64,000 nt of DNA from Siniperca chuatsi (lineage: Eukaryota > Chordata > Actinopteri > Centrarchiformes > Sinipercidae): the NCBI RefSeq assembly GCF_020085105.1, contig NC_058052.1, forward strand, positions 11,141,233-11,205,232. Reading direction: 5' to 3'. Under the pieces are notes generated by a model. It was given only the letters and a program-made list of their open reading frames with translations. It was not told the DNA's origin and did not search any database. This document shows positions 35,549 through 48,907 of the stretch, piece by piece. The translations under genes were made by a program, and so were the position numbers. Positions within the stretch are counted from its first letter, which is position 1. Each line of letters begins with the position of its first letter.

Positions 35549-38500
35549 ATGAAGCGAGCCAGGGTCGGTGGCGATGAGGAAGCTCCCCGGCAGAATGGCT
35601 CTGCCGGCCGAAGGAAAGGAGACGGGGACAACGGTGGCTGTGCCTTCGGCCCAGCTGAACTGCAAGAGGACGACAATGACCCGGGACTCAGGAGAGAAAT
35701 ACGGAGCAAGTACAGAGACCTCATCAACTCAGTGCAACGTGAGTAAGACGGACAGGCAGGTTGGGGTGGCAGCCAACGTTGTTGTTTATTGACTTGTTGA
35801 CAAGTCTGTCATGCATTTCCTTGTGTTTTTTTTTCTCTCTCCAGAGAATAGGGAAGATATGCTGAGTCCCTCCAACAACAAACTCACAGAAGTTTTAGAA
35901 GAGGCAAACAAACTTTTTAAAGATGGTAGGTGTGACAGCCACAGAAATGTTACATTTGTGCTGCAGTCCAGTGACTATGCCTGTAAAGACCAATGGATAG
36001 ACTGCAGGGTTGTGCATTCAATATAGCAGTGCTGCACTACACAACAAATACATTTTCTCAGTCAGAGCAAATTCTTACTAGTAGCATTGAAATAAATATG
36101 CATGGGAGCAGGAGTTTGCATGTTCTCACTGTGCCTGACTGTGTTTCCTCTCCCACAGTCCAAACACATGCAGGTTAGGTTAATTGACTACTCTACTGAC
36201 CATTTAAATTGCTCATTCACAAATAGTGTAATTTTGTATTTGTATTATCCAGAGTATCAGTTCATACCTGAATGATGTATCATGATCATCACGCAGCCCT
36301 ACTGGTTGGTCAGTTTGATTTCACTGTGTTCCTTGGCAGTCCGGCAGGCGAGAGAAGCAGCTCTGGATGCCCAGCTCCTTGTTGTGGCCACAGACCTGGG
36401 AAAGGAGAAAGCCAGCCAACTGTTCGCTGAGGGCACTGCTTTCGATCCCACTGCTTTTGCTGAGCACCTTGTGAGTGAGTTTATTGTGTACACGCATTAT
36501 AACTGCATACATAAAATGTTGGTTGGGAGTGTTGAGCACACACAAACATGCACCACTGAGGTAGCTCAGTATCCTGTTGTATGAAGTAGAGCTAGGCAGA
36601 TACATTTGGCAGATATTAGCTTATTGAAGATATAGTGGTGTTGGCTGATAACTAACAAGAAACGTCAGAAGTGCTAAGCTAGGTTTGAGGTAACTTAGAA
36701 ACAGTGTCACCATTGCATATTTTTGTTCACCAGAGAGCACTGGCAAGTTTATTTTTCAGCTGCAAAATGTCCTGCTCAGTATGTATCTTGGTCACAGTTC
36801 TTTAAAAAAAGAATCTAAGGGATCTGTATCAAGATTGTTTATGTGTTTATGTTAAAAAGAGATTTCTATTGCCCGATATTTTAGTTAACGGATATTTTAG
36901 TTTTTGGTTGAAAAACATAATTTAGAACTGAGGAGAAGGGTATTTCTCCTGTATTAGTCTGATATGTCAATAAAGTCAAATAAATGCATCGAACCGTGTG
37001 ACCTAAATTTAACATACCTTTTAGGACCACACAAGGATAACATCCCAGCTATACTGTTATAACAACATTCACAGATGGTCTGCAGTCTCATAGCTTGATA
37101 TCAGTGTTGTGTAACTCTCAGCTCTAACTAGGGACACTTACTGTTGTTACAGACAGACAAAAGTCTCACTTCAGTGCCAATTTCCTGTCCTGTTTGGGAC
37201 AAAGACGGGACACTCGCAGCTGTTTAGGAGATAGAACTCGACACAGCTTTATTTATATAGCACTTTAACACAACACAGTTGATGCAAAGTGCTTTACTGT
37301 ACAACATAGAGAGAGAAACTTAACCAAAGAAAAGAGAAAAAACGTAAAAATATAGGAGATAGAAAGCAACATGATTAACATAAAACAATATACAATCTAG
37401 AAAATCAGAATATGTTTGCTTATAATGTGACTGCCAAGGCAGTATACATTGCAGTGGTAATGTGGAGATCTCTCCGCTGCTCCCACAGTTGTCCTTCATG
37501 GGTCTCAACCGACTGGAAGACGGGGAGGACGAGCAGCAGAACGGAGGCGCAGTTGATGGCTACCTGCCCCAGGATGCTTGGCACAGAGTGGCCAGGAGAG
37601 CAGAGTGCTGTTTCAGGACGGCACCCTCCTTCCACTACATGTGAGTGCCTCAGCATGTGATGTGCCAGCTGTGACTTAAGTGCCAGGGCAATTTGAAACA
37701 ACCACGTATGATGGGAAAGGCACAATCATGGTGTGGTGATGTCCCCAAAAAACAAGATATTGTTATTAATCAAATTTTACAATTTAAAATCACAAGAGGG
37801 AGTGCACATTAAGCCTACAATTTAAAAACTGTTCATTTGTAGTCTTGTGTTGAAAATCCTCCTAGAGTTTTAATGGTTTTATCATCACTGCTATTATTTT
37901 TTGGTTAATTATTGCATTTTCCCTGGTTTATTACCGCCCCTCAGCAGTATTTTCTGTCTCTGACTTTTTCATTCCCGTGGTTCTTTTCTCCAGGATGGGT
38001 TCGTTCCATGCAGAGCCGCCTCCTCCAAAGCAAAGGATAGAACGGCAAAGGAAGGCACCCAGCAAGGAAGCTAAAAGGATAATGCCTACTCAGGTAGCCA
38101 ACCCTGCACTTCCATGGCTCCAGTTATCTGCACGCATGTGACTGTGACTTTGCAAACAGTTAGGAGTGTGAGAAATGGGTCAGAAAATAAGAATCTAAGA
38201 TACCCTTAAATGTAACTGTAGCAACCTCCCATCACCCTACAAAAGTGACTAATTCGGTCAATTGTCTTTCAAAACATATCTTGTCTGATTGTTTTTTTGT
38301 TTTTTTTTACTTGATGAATGAAACCTACAGATTATTTAATAGTAAGTAACAATAGGTTTATTTCCAAAGACACTTATTTTTCTTAGAATGCTGTTGTTTC
38401 ATTTTATCTGAGACAATGTTTCCATGTGTTGGGATTGAGAGGGTTTTTGATGACCCAGGTACTCACTGCATCATGTTGATGTTGTCTGTCAGCTGAAGAA

Positions 38501-39269
38501 AATGGAAGACTCCCATCAAGAAGCGACAGAGAAAGAGGTGGAAAGGATCCTGGGATACCTGAAGAGTTATTACCAAGATGATCGTGAGTTTTAAGTAAAC
38601 CTCACGGACGTTAACATTTCATCATTGTGTAATTATTATTTGCTCACTTGTCTCTGTTTCTACCACAGCAACATCCCCAATATCGTATTATGAGTTTGTC
38701 ATTGACCCAAACTCGTTTTCCCGGACTGTAGAGAACATTTTCCACACGTCTTTTCTAATCAGGGTGAGCTGCCTGTGCTGAAGTTAGTTTAAATTGAGCT
38801 TGTCTGCCCTCTAGTGAATGTTAACAGGTGTGACAATGTTGTTGTGTTTCAGGATGGTTTGGCACGGATGTATCTGGATAATGCCAAATTGCCTTGTATA
38901 GGTGAGAAGGTGTAAAATTTTGTTGTATTATTCTGACTGGAGAATAACAAAGAAAATGTCTTTTAGGTGGGTTATTCTACCAGTGTTGTGTGTTTTTGTG
39001 TCTCAGCACCTGTAGAGGAGGGGGAGGTGGAAGCTGGAGGGTCATGCAGCCGTAAACAGTGCATCGTCTCCATCAGCCCAAAGACATGGAAGGTTAGCAA
39101 GTTTTGGGCTGAACACAGAAGACAACACAATACAAGCCTACTATAAAAAATCTTGTTTTGTGTCTTTGGTCATAATATTTTTGTTAAAACTGTTCTTTCC
39201 CAGGAGCTTATAGAGGCCTTCGACATCAGAGACACAATGATTCACCCTCCAAACACGCAGAATGAGTGA
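35549..39269 (+). CDS. nsmce4a: NSMCE4A: kleisin subunit of the SMC5/6 complex
   Basis: Ten exons: 35549-35738, 35845-35925, 36340-36470, 37489-37640, 37994-38093, 38493-38583, 38669-38763, 38853-38901, 39007-39092, 39204-39269. They sum to 346 residues. NSE4 bridges the SMC5 and SMC6 heads and binds NSE1/NSE3 in chromatin-associated DNA repair. Seen: a basic/acidic unstructured N-terminus (about 1-45); the helical N-terminal kleisin part ([36 protein letters not shown]); a middle [12 protein letters not shown] linker; HYMMGSF; and the C-terminal winged-helix Nse4_C region (about 250-335) with [29 protein letters not shown] and [13 protein letters not shown]. All splice phases close correctly. 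The 3'UTR has AATAAA at 39347-39352. Confidence 0.95.
37228..37410. repeat. Teleost retroposon tail in nsmce4a intron 3
   Basis: The segment contains 'ctttatttatatagcacttt' and 'aaagtgctttactgtacaac', a dispersed repeat 3' end very common in fish. It ends in A-rich sequence shortly before exon 4. The family is not assigned. Confidence 0.6.
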
Positions 39270-40180
39270 CGGACCCTGCCACTTTTTGTTAGCTGAAACC
39301 GAACATTGTTTTTAGGAGTTTTTTTGTTTTTTTTAAATTTCTAAATAATAAAGACAAATTGTTAGACATTTGCAAAGACCAAGTCTCAGTGTAGGTCACA
39401 CACAAACACATATCTAAGTAACTTGAGATCAGAATTACTCAATTGCACATTTTTATTTTTACTGTTTTTAGAAGTTTGAATAATAAAAGAGAATAAAGAG
39501 AAAGTTGGTACTGTTTTAATTTATTGTGTAAATTGCAGGTGTTGAACATTATTGATACCACATTTCATTCTGTAGAATGTCTCTGATATCCTGATAAATG
39601 GGGGGGGGGGTCACTCTTTGGTTGACCTAGTCATAACCCACAGACATATGCAACTGGTGACAATGGGTCACAAGCAGAGATTGCTTCATTTTAAGGGGCC
39701 ACAAGCTTAAAAGGTTGGGAACCACTGTTTTACACTATGAATGAAGCATAGCTTTAAGCTAAAGGTTGATTTGAGATTGAATGATCACAGTGTGTGTATT
39801 TGCCTCCTTAAGCGAAACAATACTCTTGAAACTTGTCTCTGTACCTTTACCCTAGCTGCTGTATATGCTGCTTTTCCACCAGTCAAGTATCATTGTGTGT
39901 TCTCATCATGATGATGTATCACCATCATCCTTGCCTCTCCTGGCTCTTTTAAAGGGACAGGCACCCTTTATGCTGCTTCCCATCTCTTCCTCTGTCCCTC
40001 TGAGCATTTTTTCCTTCTAAAGCAGTGCTTCAGTCTCCTCACCTGTGCAGTGATGTGACGCAAAGCTGCATATTAGGCTGGAAAGAGAAGTTCCCTTTTT
40101 CACACTCATTTGATTAGGTTGGATTCCTTATGTAAAGTAGATTTTATATAACAATGGCTTGAAAATATATGTCACAGGCG
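39270..40180. other. nsmce4a 3'UTR and intergenic region
   Basis: The nsmce4a poly(A) signal is at 39347-39352, and a second AATAAA cluster lies at about 39480-39500. A G10-12 homopolymer begins at 39601. A repeat end (…AAGGTTGGGAACCACTG, about 39710-39728) is the same terminus as near 28970, suggesting related nonautonomous elements. No gene was recognised. Confidence 0.5.
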
Positions 40181-40385
40181 CACCACAGGCAAAGCAGTGC
40201 AGAGCATGTATTAGTCACTGAGGCACACACTCACACACAGAGGCGAGTGAGCACGCACTCACTCTGTAGCTCCAGCAGAGATCTGCCTGCTTTGGCAATG
40301 CTGAGTCTGACTGATAACGATGCAGTTCTGCAGAAAGGTGCTCTGCCAGCCGTGTAGTGCCAGAGTCACTTCACCAGAGGAGGAC

Positions 40386-40430
40386 ATGGAATACAAGATG
40401 GGGAGCTGCATCGGAATCTCACACCGCCAG
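40386..40430 (+). CDS. tacc2: Candidate alternative first coding exon of tacc2 (MEYKMGSCIG…)
   Basis: The open frame encodes 15 residues, MEYKMGSCIGISHRQ, and ends at a donor CAG|GTAAAC in phase 0. Initiation at the second ATG (40398, A at -3 and G at +4) gives MGSCIGISHRQ, a possible N-myristoylation/palmitoylation signal. Splicing to the exon at 44285 would be in frame. Alternatively this is a noncoding leader exon: joined to an acceptor at 43459 it would be out of frame with the MGNESS start and act as an upstream ORF. There is no homology support. Confidence 0.35.
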
Positions 40431-43400
40431 GTAAACAGAGAGGGAGTATGCTGAGCAGAGGCTGTCTGCAGTGTAGCATCAATGCCTGTGTCACTGAGCA
40501 GAGAGAGTGTGCAAGAGGAGCCAGAATAGATTTCACTGGTCAAAAGTCTTTTACTCAAAGGCAAAGGCAGCGAGAGAGAAGGTGTACTCTAGTGTTGGAG
40601 GAGGGGCGACGTCAGCAAGGAAAAGGAGCTGTGGAGATGGGGGGGTTAAAAGTGAGAGGGTGATGCTGATTGTGGTGGAGGAAGATGGAAGGCAGGTTGA
40701 CAAATCCTTAAGAGAATGGACAGTGTACATGTATTAGATTCATTTAGACAAGACTGAATGACAGGTGAGATAGGAGAAAGCTGCAAGGGAACAATAATGT
40801 TTACAGTTGCTGTGATGTCTGTCAGCTGATCAAATCAGTGTTATTTATAGAGATGATAATAAGCCTGCTGTGCCCACAGACTGGGCACTCAGCTGACGAT
40901 GGCCTGTGATGATGTCAGATAAAAAAAGGACACAAAGTACATTTCAAACTCTCTGTAGTCAAAATCTGTAAATTTGGCTCCTGTTTGAATGGTAGCTTTG
41001 CTATTCTTGCCATTGGTCACTTTGTTACAGCAGGTGTGTGGTTGGATGTTTTAGCTGCTGTCTTTAAATGTTAATCATTGTTTCAAGGGAGACATCCACA
41101 CTGAAGTTAAGAGGATGAATAAATGTAAAAGGTTTGCAGAGATATAAAGGAAAGCTACAGGTGGGATGAATATTATAACAGCATCTGCAGCCTTTACGTA
41201 GTTAGTCAGGGAGCCTGGAGGTCTGACACCTCATCCTCCTGTTTGTTTACAGTGTTGCCTTAGAAGTAGTGTCCCCTCCAGCTGACTACCAGACCTCCTG
41301 AGCCTGTCAGAGCAGGTGACCCCCCCCCCCAAGTAGACATGGCTTCCCCAGCTCCAGTTCGGTCTCCTCCCCTCCCCTCGGTCCTGTCCCCACTTCTGTC
41401 CCTGTCCTGTGTCCACCCTCCGTCCTCTCCTCCCACTCAGCGTGCGATACAAAAATAGCAAAAGAGGGACCGGGGCTCCTCAGAAGAGAGGGCAGAAACA
41501 AACATTGGCCTTGCGTCTGACAGTAAACACAGATTGGAGGGGTTTGTCAAAAGCTTGAGGCAGACACTGTGTGTGGAATAGTCTCTTGTTTGCAGTGGTG
41601 AGTAGTTTATGAGTTGCAGCATTGGTACAGTATTTGTATTATTTGTTTGGTTTACAGTACAAAGATGGAGGAGGGTCAATATATGAAAATGGAGGGACAA
41701 AGGGTAAAGGGTGGGGCCTGTTAAAGCTTGTATTGAAATTTGTGTGACTGTGTTTTGCTTTTATTAACATCTTGTTTGGTGTAGTATGATGATTTCAATG
41801 TATTTACTATAGCTGCCTTGGGAAGGTGGATAAACATGGTTTCACCACAACTTAATCTGCTGTACAGTGTGTTCACCTGATCTCCTTGGTCTCTTACCTT
41901 GCTGAATTATATTATGTATATTATCTGAGAAATACTTTATTCTATTATATAAAAAATTGGAAATACAGCATTCTATTTAGTTTGGAGGTTGTGTTCATGC
42001 TGGGTTTTTTGTGCCAGTGGAGGGGTCAGATACGGGGCAGGAAACAGTAACCTCATACTGTAGGCGTCTGAGCAAAGACATACGGTGCACGTCCAAACCC
42101 AAGAGTTTAAAACATGGCTCATGTTGAGAGATTGACAGACCAAGATGAGGTGAGAAGAGACCTGGCAACAGTCTAATCATATGATTTGCCCCAGTGCTTT
42201 CTCTGCTGCCAAAAAGCCCTGAAACACTGCCGCCAGTTAAAGTGCACACGCATCCACAGTGTGGGGGCTGAAATTACACCCCATTTACACAAATAGCAAG
42301 CAGGCAGGCATGGAAGAGTTGCCACATCACAGAATAAGTGAGAATGAAGATGCAAGAGGAAATACATAAACTAATTTCCCCATGGGATAATCACAGGAAA
42401 CATGTAGGTACAGAAAATAATTAAAAACTAATTAATGATGTCATACACATAACTGGAATATACAGCCTCTACATTTGTTTGGAAATGAAGTGTGCATGAC
42501 AAATTGTGCACAAGACTGGAATAAATTCTAACAGCAGTGCACAGGGCAGATCTCTATTTATAAAGTCTTACATATTCAGGTCAGTGATTTCTGACTATAC
42601 CCAGAGCTACCGTACAGTCCCTGCAGTCATATGAGGAATGCACAAACAAACATTTCTGTTGCACGAGTGTTTACCGCTCAGCTGCAACTCATACAACAAA
42701 GACATGTTCTTGTGAGAGAAAGAAAGATGATTGTCAGAGAATATTTGATAGAGTTATGAAAGTGATTCTACCTGTATTTCTGTATGCATTTCTAAAATAT
42801 GCTGTTTATATAGTGGTGACAAATTGGATTAGAGATGCTCCTGGATCATTTTAATAGCCTTGTGTTCGTTAACAGATTGAACACTGCTGGAAGCCAAGAG
42901 CCACCACAATCTGTGATTTGCCACATGAGGGTTACTTTACGACACTACCCATCCTCAGTCACTGTGTCAGTATGCTACAGTCACATCATACACACAAAGT
43001 GACAGACTGCATGCGAAGATGTTTTAATTCTAGGTGGCAATGCCATTTGTTTGAGGTCATTTAGACCAGAGGGGCCCTTCTGGTCATAGCAGCGTACTGC
43101 ATCAGGAGTTCAATTTGTCTAACGTAACCATAAAGTGATCTCTAGAATCAACTTTTATATTTACAAGATGGTTATTCTATCAATGAGGATGCTGTTCCTG
43201 CTTTTAAGCCCACATCAGCAGAGGTAAAGGCTGCACTTTGGTCTGGGAAGGAGGTCTTGCATCACAGGTCCCTAATCTCTAAAACAACGCGCACACACAC
43301 TTAACCATTCTCCCTCCCTGCTAGTTCAACCTCATACCAGAGACCTCTAATCCTGTGGAGCATGAGTCTGTGACCACTGAGGGACCACAGATCCCCTGTT

Positions 43401-43459
43401 CGCTCTGTGTCTCTCTGAGAGTCCTGTGCTGATGGTCCTTCTGTACTGGTGTCTTTCAG
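40431..43459 (+). other. Upstream region or first intron of tacc2
   Basis: About 3 kb without a recognisable exon. A C12 run lies at about 41319-41330. Predicted short proteins here have biased, repeat-like composition and no family resemblance. The stretch ends at a good acceptor, GTGTCTTTCAG, at 43459. Confidence 0.4.
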
Positions 43460-43517
43460 CCAGCTGATGTGAGAGGCTGTTGGTTTGGGCAGTTGTGGCC
43501 CCGCAGCTGGCTGAGCC

Positions 43518-45644
43518 ATGGGGAACGAGAGCAGCACAACTGAAACGTTGGTAAGGGCAAGCTCGCTGGGATTGCTACTCTAACTAACACTTACTCGCGT
43601 GATTACTAACTGTTGGCTTCAGTGAAACACATGGGATGTGCATGGAGCTGTGGACTTTCATCCCCATGCTTAATTGAGGCTTGTCTAATAAGCATTTAGA
43701 TAACATGCCTTGTTCTATTTTGTGTTTAACTGGTGTAAAGCAGAGATAAAGATAAATATTAGATGTTTATGCCATGACTCTCAAAATGTGCCATGATCTA
43801 TGTTTACTGCTACACACCCAGATACCTGCAAGCTTGATTTCTTGCATCTTATAAAATCCATCATTCCTATGATGGTTGGAAGGCCATTACTGTATGTATG
43901 CCTCCAATGTACATGTAGAGTTGATGTTGCAATGTGATTCATGAATCAATTTTAGCTGTAATTGTGTACTTTGTAACAGCAATTACAAAAAAGACAACTA
44001 TAGAAAAAGAGTAATTTCCACATGTGACTGGAGGACTTCAGTGGTGGAATTCAGGATTATCCTAATAGGATTAATGTAAACATTTGCCTCATGCGCTATG
44101 GACTCTACAAACCATGTACACTGGACCTCACTGGATGTGATTGCAGAGTGGGGATTAACATTGTTACTTTTACCTCAAAAAACAATGGAGATTTGTTTTC
44201 AGGGTGTCAGTGCATACCACTACTGTTATATACTGTACAGTAGGTTTTCTCCTTAAATATGTCTTGTTTCATTCCCCATTTTAGCCAGAAGAGGGCGCTC
44301 CAGAAAATGTTGTTCTGTTTCCACCTCAGGAAAATCAAAATGACTCCCTACAGGTACAATATTTGTGTGTGTGAGAGAGAGGGTGAAAGCCTGAGAGAAT
44401 ATTAACTGGTGGGTGAGATATTTTATGCATCTTTAAAAAATAGTGCTCAGTAGTGCCCCTAAAATACCCACATTTCCTCCCTGCTTGTTGTTGATATTTT
44501 GAAACTCATAATCAGAAAGTGTGTCTTTAAACTTACCTTAAAAAGGGGCACAGCCATAGTGCTGCTGGGGGACATTTTTTGTTATTACAAGTCAAGTAAT
44601 CAACTGTGTCTGTTGATTACTTTCATCATGAAAAGCAATCATATGAAAGTTCTTACTTTTAAAGTGGCACACAGTGAAAATGAACAGATGTCAAACCTCT
44701 TATACCTTCCTCATTTATGTCACTGTCACTTCAGGGGACACATTTATTTGGCTATACAGGTGTGCTGCGATGAGCCAGTTAGATGTGGTTTCTATTTATT
44801 CCTTTTGACATCATAGTCAAATGTGCATGACATTGGAAAATGCATCCTTGTGATTCCTTGTGACTGCAACGCTCTTTACCCTAGTCTGGTTTTGTAACCT
44901 GGCTGTGCATGTTGTGTATTTGTACTATGTGTCTGTAAAAATAAGAAACGCCCCAAACAAATCCACAGAAGGTACCACTTATATTGTGGTCGGCTTAATA
45001 TCCAGTGAAAATCAGCCACAGTATTCACTTACTAACCAGCTGAAAGCATTCAGTGTACTGACATATGTTATGTTTTTGTGTTTCTTAGCAGAGAGCCAGT
45101 CAAGAGGAACACAGGGTGCTTAAATAGCCGGGGGGGTGTTAATTAAGTGTCAAGGAAAAGGTGCTGTCATGTCCATGTGTAGTACAGATGCTGACAGTGA
45201 TGATGTCACACCTAAGCAACACTGAGAGGTCAACGTTGGATGAAGCAGGGGCTTTTATAATGCAGGAGGATGTCGTGTGTCTCTGTGTATATGTAACCAA
45301 AGCTTCTTGGAGTGTAACCTGATCCTCTCTAAGGGGGTCACTGCAGGCCCGACCCTTGGCCTAATTCCCAGCATTCACCTGCAGAGGCACCAGTTAGTGC
45401 AACCAGCCAGAACAGACAGCAGCAACAGAAGGGGTGGGAGGAGGCCGGAGCAGAGGTGGATAGGGAAGAAGGGAAGAAAGAAAAGAGGGAAGGGAGACAG
45501 AGGAGGAGGAGGGAATAGAAAGAGTTTACAGTAGAGGGGGTGGAGAATTATCTGCACTTCCCTGTGGCCAGCCCAGTCAAGTCAGTCAGTCTCAGCAGCA
45601 AGCACTGTGTTTGTCAGTGCGTGGTAGTGTAGTGTTTCTAGACT

Positions 45645-45714
<70 letters not shown>

Positions 45715-48700
45715 AGAGCCTGAGGAGGCTCATGGAAATTTAACAGGGGAGCGGCAGCAGCAGAAGACAGGACAGGACTGTGGAGAGGAGGAGGAAGTTA
45801 GCTGAGTCAGTGCAAGAGAGGCGAGGGAGCGTCAGTAGCATGGGTTGCAGCATGTTTGTGTCGTTCTCTGCCCCATTCATAACACAGAGCCCTGCAGAGG
45901 CTGCCTGTAAAGTGAGCAAGGTAGAGGGGTAGCAGAGGAGCTGCACTGTAGTCACCTTCAGCACAGTGGAGCACACTGCTAGGTAAGTGCAACATAGTGA
46001 TGGTGGGGTGTAATGACAGGAGAGAGGTGTATTATTTTACACAGGATAGTGGCCAGGATAGAAAGAGCGGACGTGTCGAATCTGTTTAATGTTTCTGTTT
46101 GTGTGTGAGTGAGGGCCTGTTCCTGTTTTAGCACTGCCTTCTCCCTGTTTACAACAGTCATGTGTAAAGCATTAAAGTTGTGTTAGCACATGGGCACTCT
46201 CACATTGAATTAACAGAAAGTATTACTTACTGACTGTTGGACAAGTAGCAGTTTCCAGGCAACCTCCAGCTTGTTTTCTGTTTTGTTCTCGTTTGTTAAT
46301 TAATAACAGACAGTGTTTTCTGTGTGGTGCCCAAACTAACTGAAGCATGGGCTGTGCTTTTTCCACCTCACTGAGCTTCCACATCTTCACAAAATGGCCC
46401 AATGGCCAATAATATGGTGAGAGAGTGTTGGCTGTAAACTTGGACATGCTACCTGGTGTTTTTCCTTGTTATTCAGTTTTAGCTTTTCTCAGTTGATATT
46501 AGTGGATGGGGGGTTAGTATGTTTCCACTGTGACATTAGCTGGTCTTGATGACAAGGTGAGAGAGTTCAGGCAGGAAACTCCAAGACACATCAACATACA
46601 GCCATCTCATGATAAAACTGTGTTCATGTCTGCATGCATGACTGTTAAGGTGTGGAAGATTTAAAAAAAAAATCTTATTACTTATATAACATTAATACAG
46701 AAAATAACAGCAACAGGGAGATCACAGGCATTCAGAGTGACACTCTTACCTGCAGCAGCGCTTTTTTGTGTTCTGTTGTTCTTTAACGTTTTATGTTCTG
46801 CAGGAGTAGTCTAAATTAGTACGTTTAAAAATAACTAAATATGGCTTGATCTTTGCATTCACAGATGTGAAGAGAGAGGCTAGATAATTGGCCAACATTC
46901 TTGACAGTTTTAAAGACCCGGTACAGTCATGATTTTAACTATTTTTTATTCTTGTGTTTGTGTGAGCAACAAAGCAAAGATATCCTCCATCTGTGCTGAA
47001 TGTGTCACACAAAGGAGGCTCTTTGTAGCGGTGACACAGGTGAGGCCAGTGACTCACAGCCTCCCCACTACACACACAGCTTTATTTGTTAATCTGTCTC
47101 CAGTATCCACATCCAGTAAGTATACCACTGAGGTGCAACTAGAGGAAGAGGTGGCATTTTGTAGTCCATTTGGATTTTTTTTTTAAATTCAATCAATGTA
47201 ATGCAAATTTGGCTTGAAAATGTTTTGCTTGATTAATGTAATAATAACGTAAATGAGTAAAAGATATATAAAAAAACAGTAATGCAAGTGAATAACAGGT
47301 AAAAGCTAAATGTTCAATTGTCAAGATAGTCACCTCTGCTTGTGTGCTAGCCACGCTGTCTACTACTGGTTCATAAATTATGAATGAACAGATTAAATTC
47401 AGAATCTCTGCAATGGACAGCATTACCACATTCACATTGTATCCTTCTGTACTCACACCGTTAAATCAACTCACATCCTAATTTGCTAAAAACAGGATCT
47501 CTCTCTCATGCAAACATATTCCAGACATACTGAATATTACAGGGCTGCGTTATATCTCCACGTTTAAGTGTCTGCGCAAGTGCACATTTGTTTGCCTGCA
47601 CCCACACACCTCAGTTTATATCTGAGGGGGTGAAATAAGGGAAACTTTCCCCTCTGTAAACTGAGGCAGCCTATGCAGAAGAAATTCCATCACATATAGT
47701 GGGTCCACAGTTGAGTGTTGTGTGTTGTGATGGCAATGTTGCTGCAACATGATGCCACAGCCGCCAAGTGTTGTGGTGTGTGGCTATGGTTGCATCTGTC
47801 AGCCAGTGGGACAGACAGAAAAGAAAAACAGCTAAGGCCAAGTGCTATTGTCTACATGTGGGATTTCAAGCCAGATGAAGTCACATTTTAAATGAATTCT
47901 TTTCAGGTTGTTTCGGAAAGTGATCGGCTGAAATCGAGGGACATCTTAATTATTTACTCAAGATAAAGGAACGAACTAAAGACTGAAAATGTCATTTAAA
48001 TTATCTACTCTAGTCAATGATTAAACCCCATGTCTGTTTATGCTTGTCACAGTCCAGCAGGACTGGTTTGTCTTTAATGATTAGTCTTACTCGCTGGGTA
48101 ATTTTCTTTTGACACCCAGGGAAAATAAATATAGCAGACTTCCTTGTGAGATGTTTCTAATGTGGAAAACGCCAGACTGTAATGACCATACGCTTAATTT
48201 AATAAATTACTTTTTTTCTTTCAGAATAGTAGTTATGTGATGCTCAAGAGCACAGTGTAAAGTAGAAGGGCACTCGGAGAGCGCAGACTTCTGCCAAGGC
48301 CAATAGTCCAGTCCTCTATGATATGATAAATCTGCAAGTGCAACCACTAGCATGTGGTCGTGTGGTTTGGGGGTCCTCCCCTAAGAAAATCTGATGTTAT
48401 TTGACTAAAAACTATGCATTTTCACGTAGTTTTAGACAATTATCATAACAATATTTATTAAAAAAAACCCCACACAGGTTGTTGTTTTTCACAGACATTA
48501 GAAGAAAGTGAAACAAATATTCTCACTGATGAAGTAGGCCTAAGCTGTACCCATCATCGATTGTATCTTTAGTTTATCCATACTCTTATCAGCTCAGTTC
48601 TTTGTCAATACTCTTACCAGTTCTTTTTCATGACTAAAGAATTGGGTTTTTTAAAATCATTTTTAAAGGTACAATGTGTAATTCCTGGCCACATGCTCCA

Positions 48701-48868
48701 AACAAATAAGGGGCAGCATTTCAGCCAACTACTAACTAACAGCAGGGCAAGAATATGCAAAATTCGACCAAACTGCTGAAACTTTTTCTACTTTCTACTT
48801 GAGTTGTCGTCAAACCCGAGTAAAACGTTACCTTCACTTGACCTAGTTCACTACCTCTTTCTGCTCTG

Positions 48869-48907
<39 letters not shown>

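Noticed and set aside
41230..41700. Overlapping minus frames with Gly/Arg-rich sequence
   Set aside because: They arise from a C-rich/TCC-rich stretch around 41320-41440, with no conserved domain or splice support.
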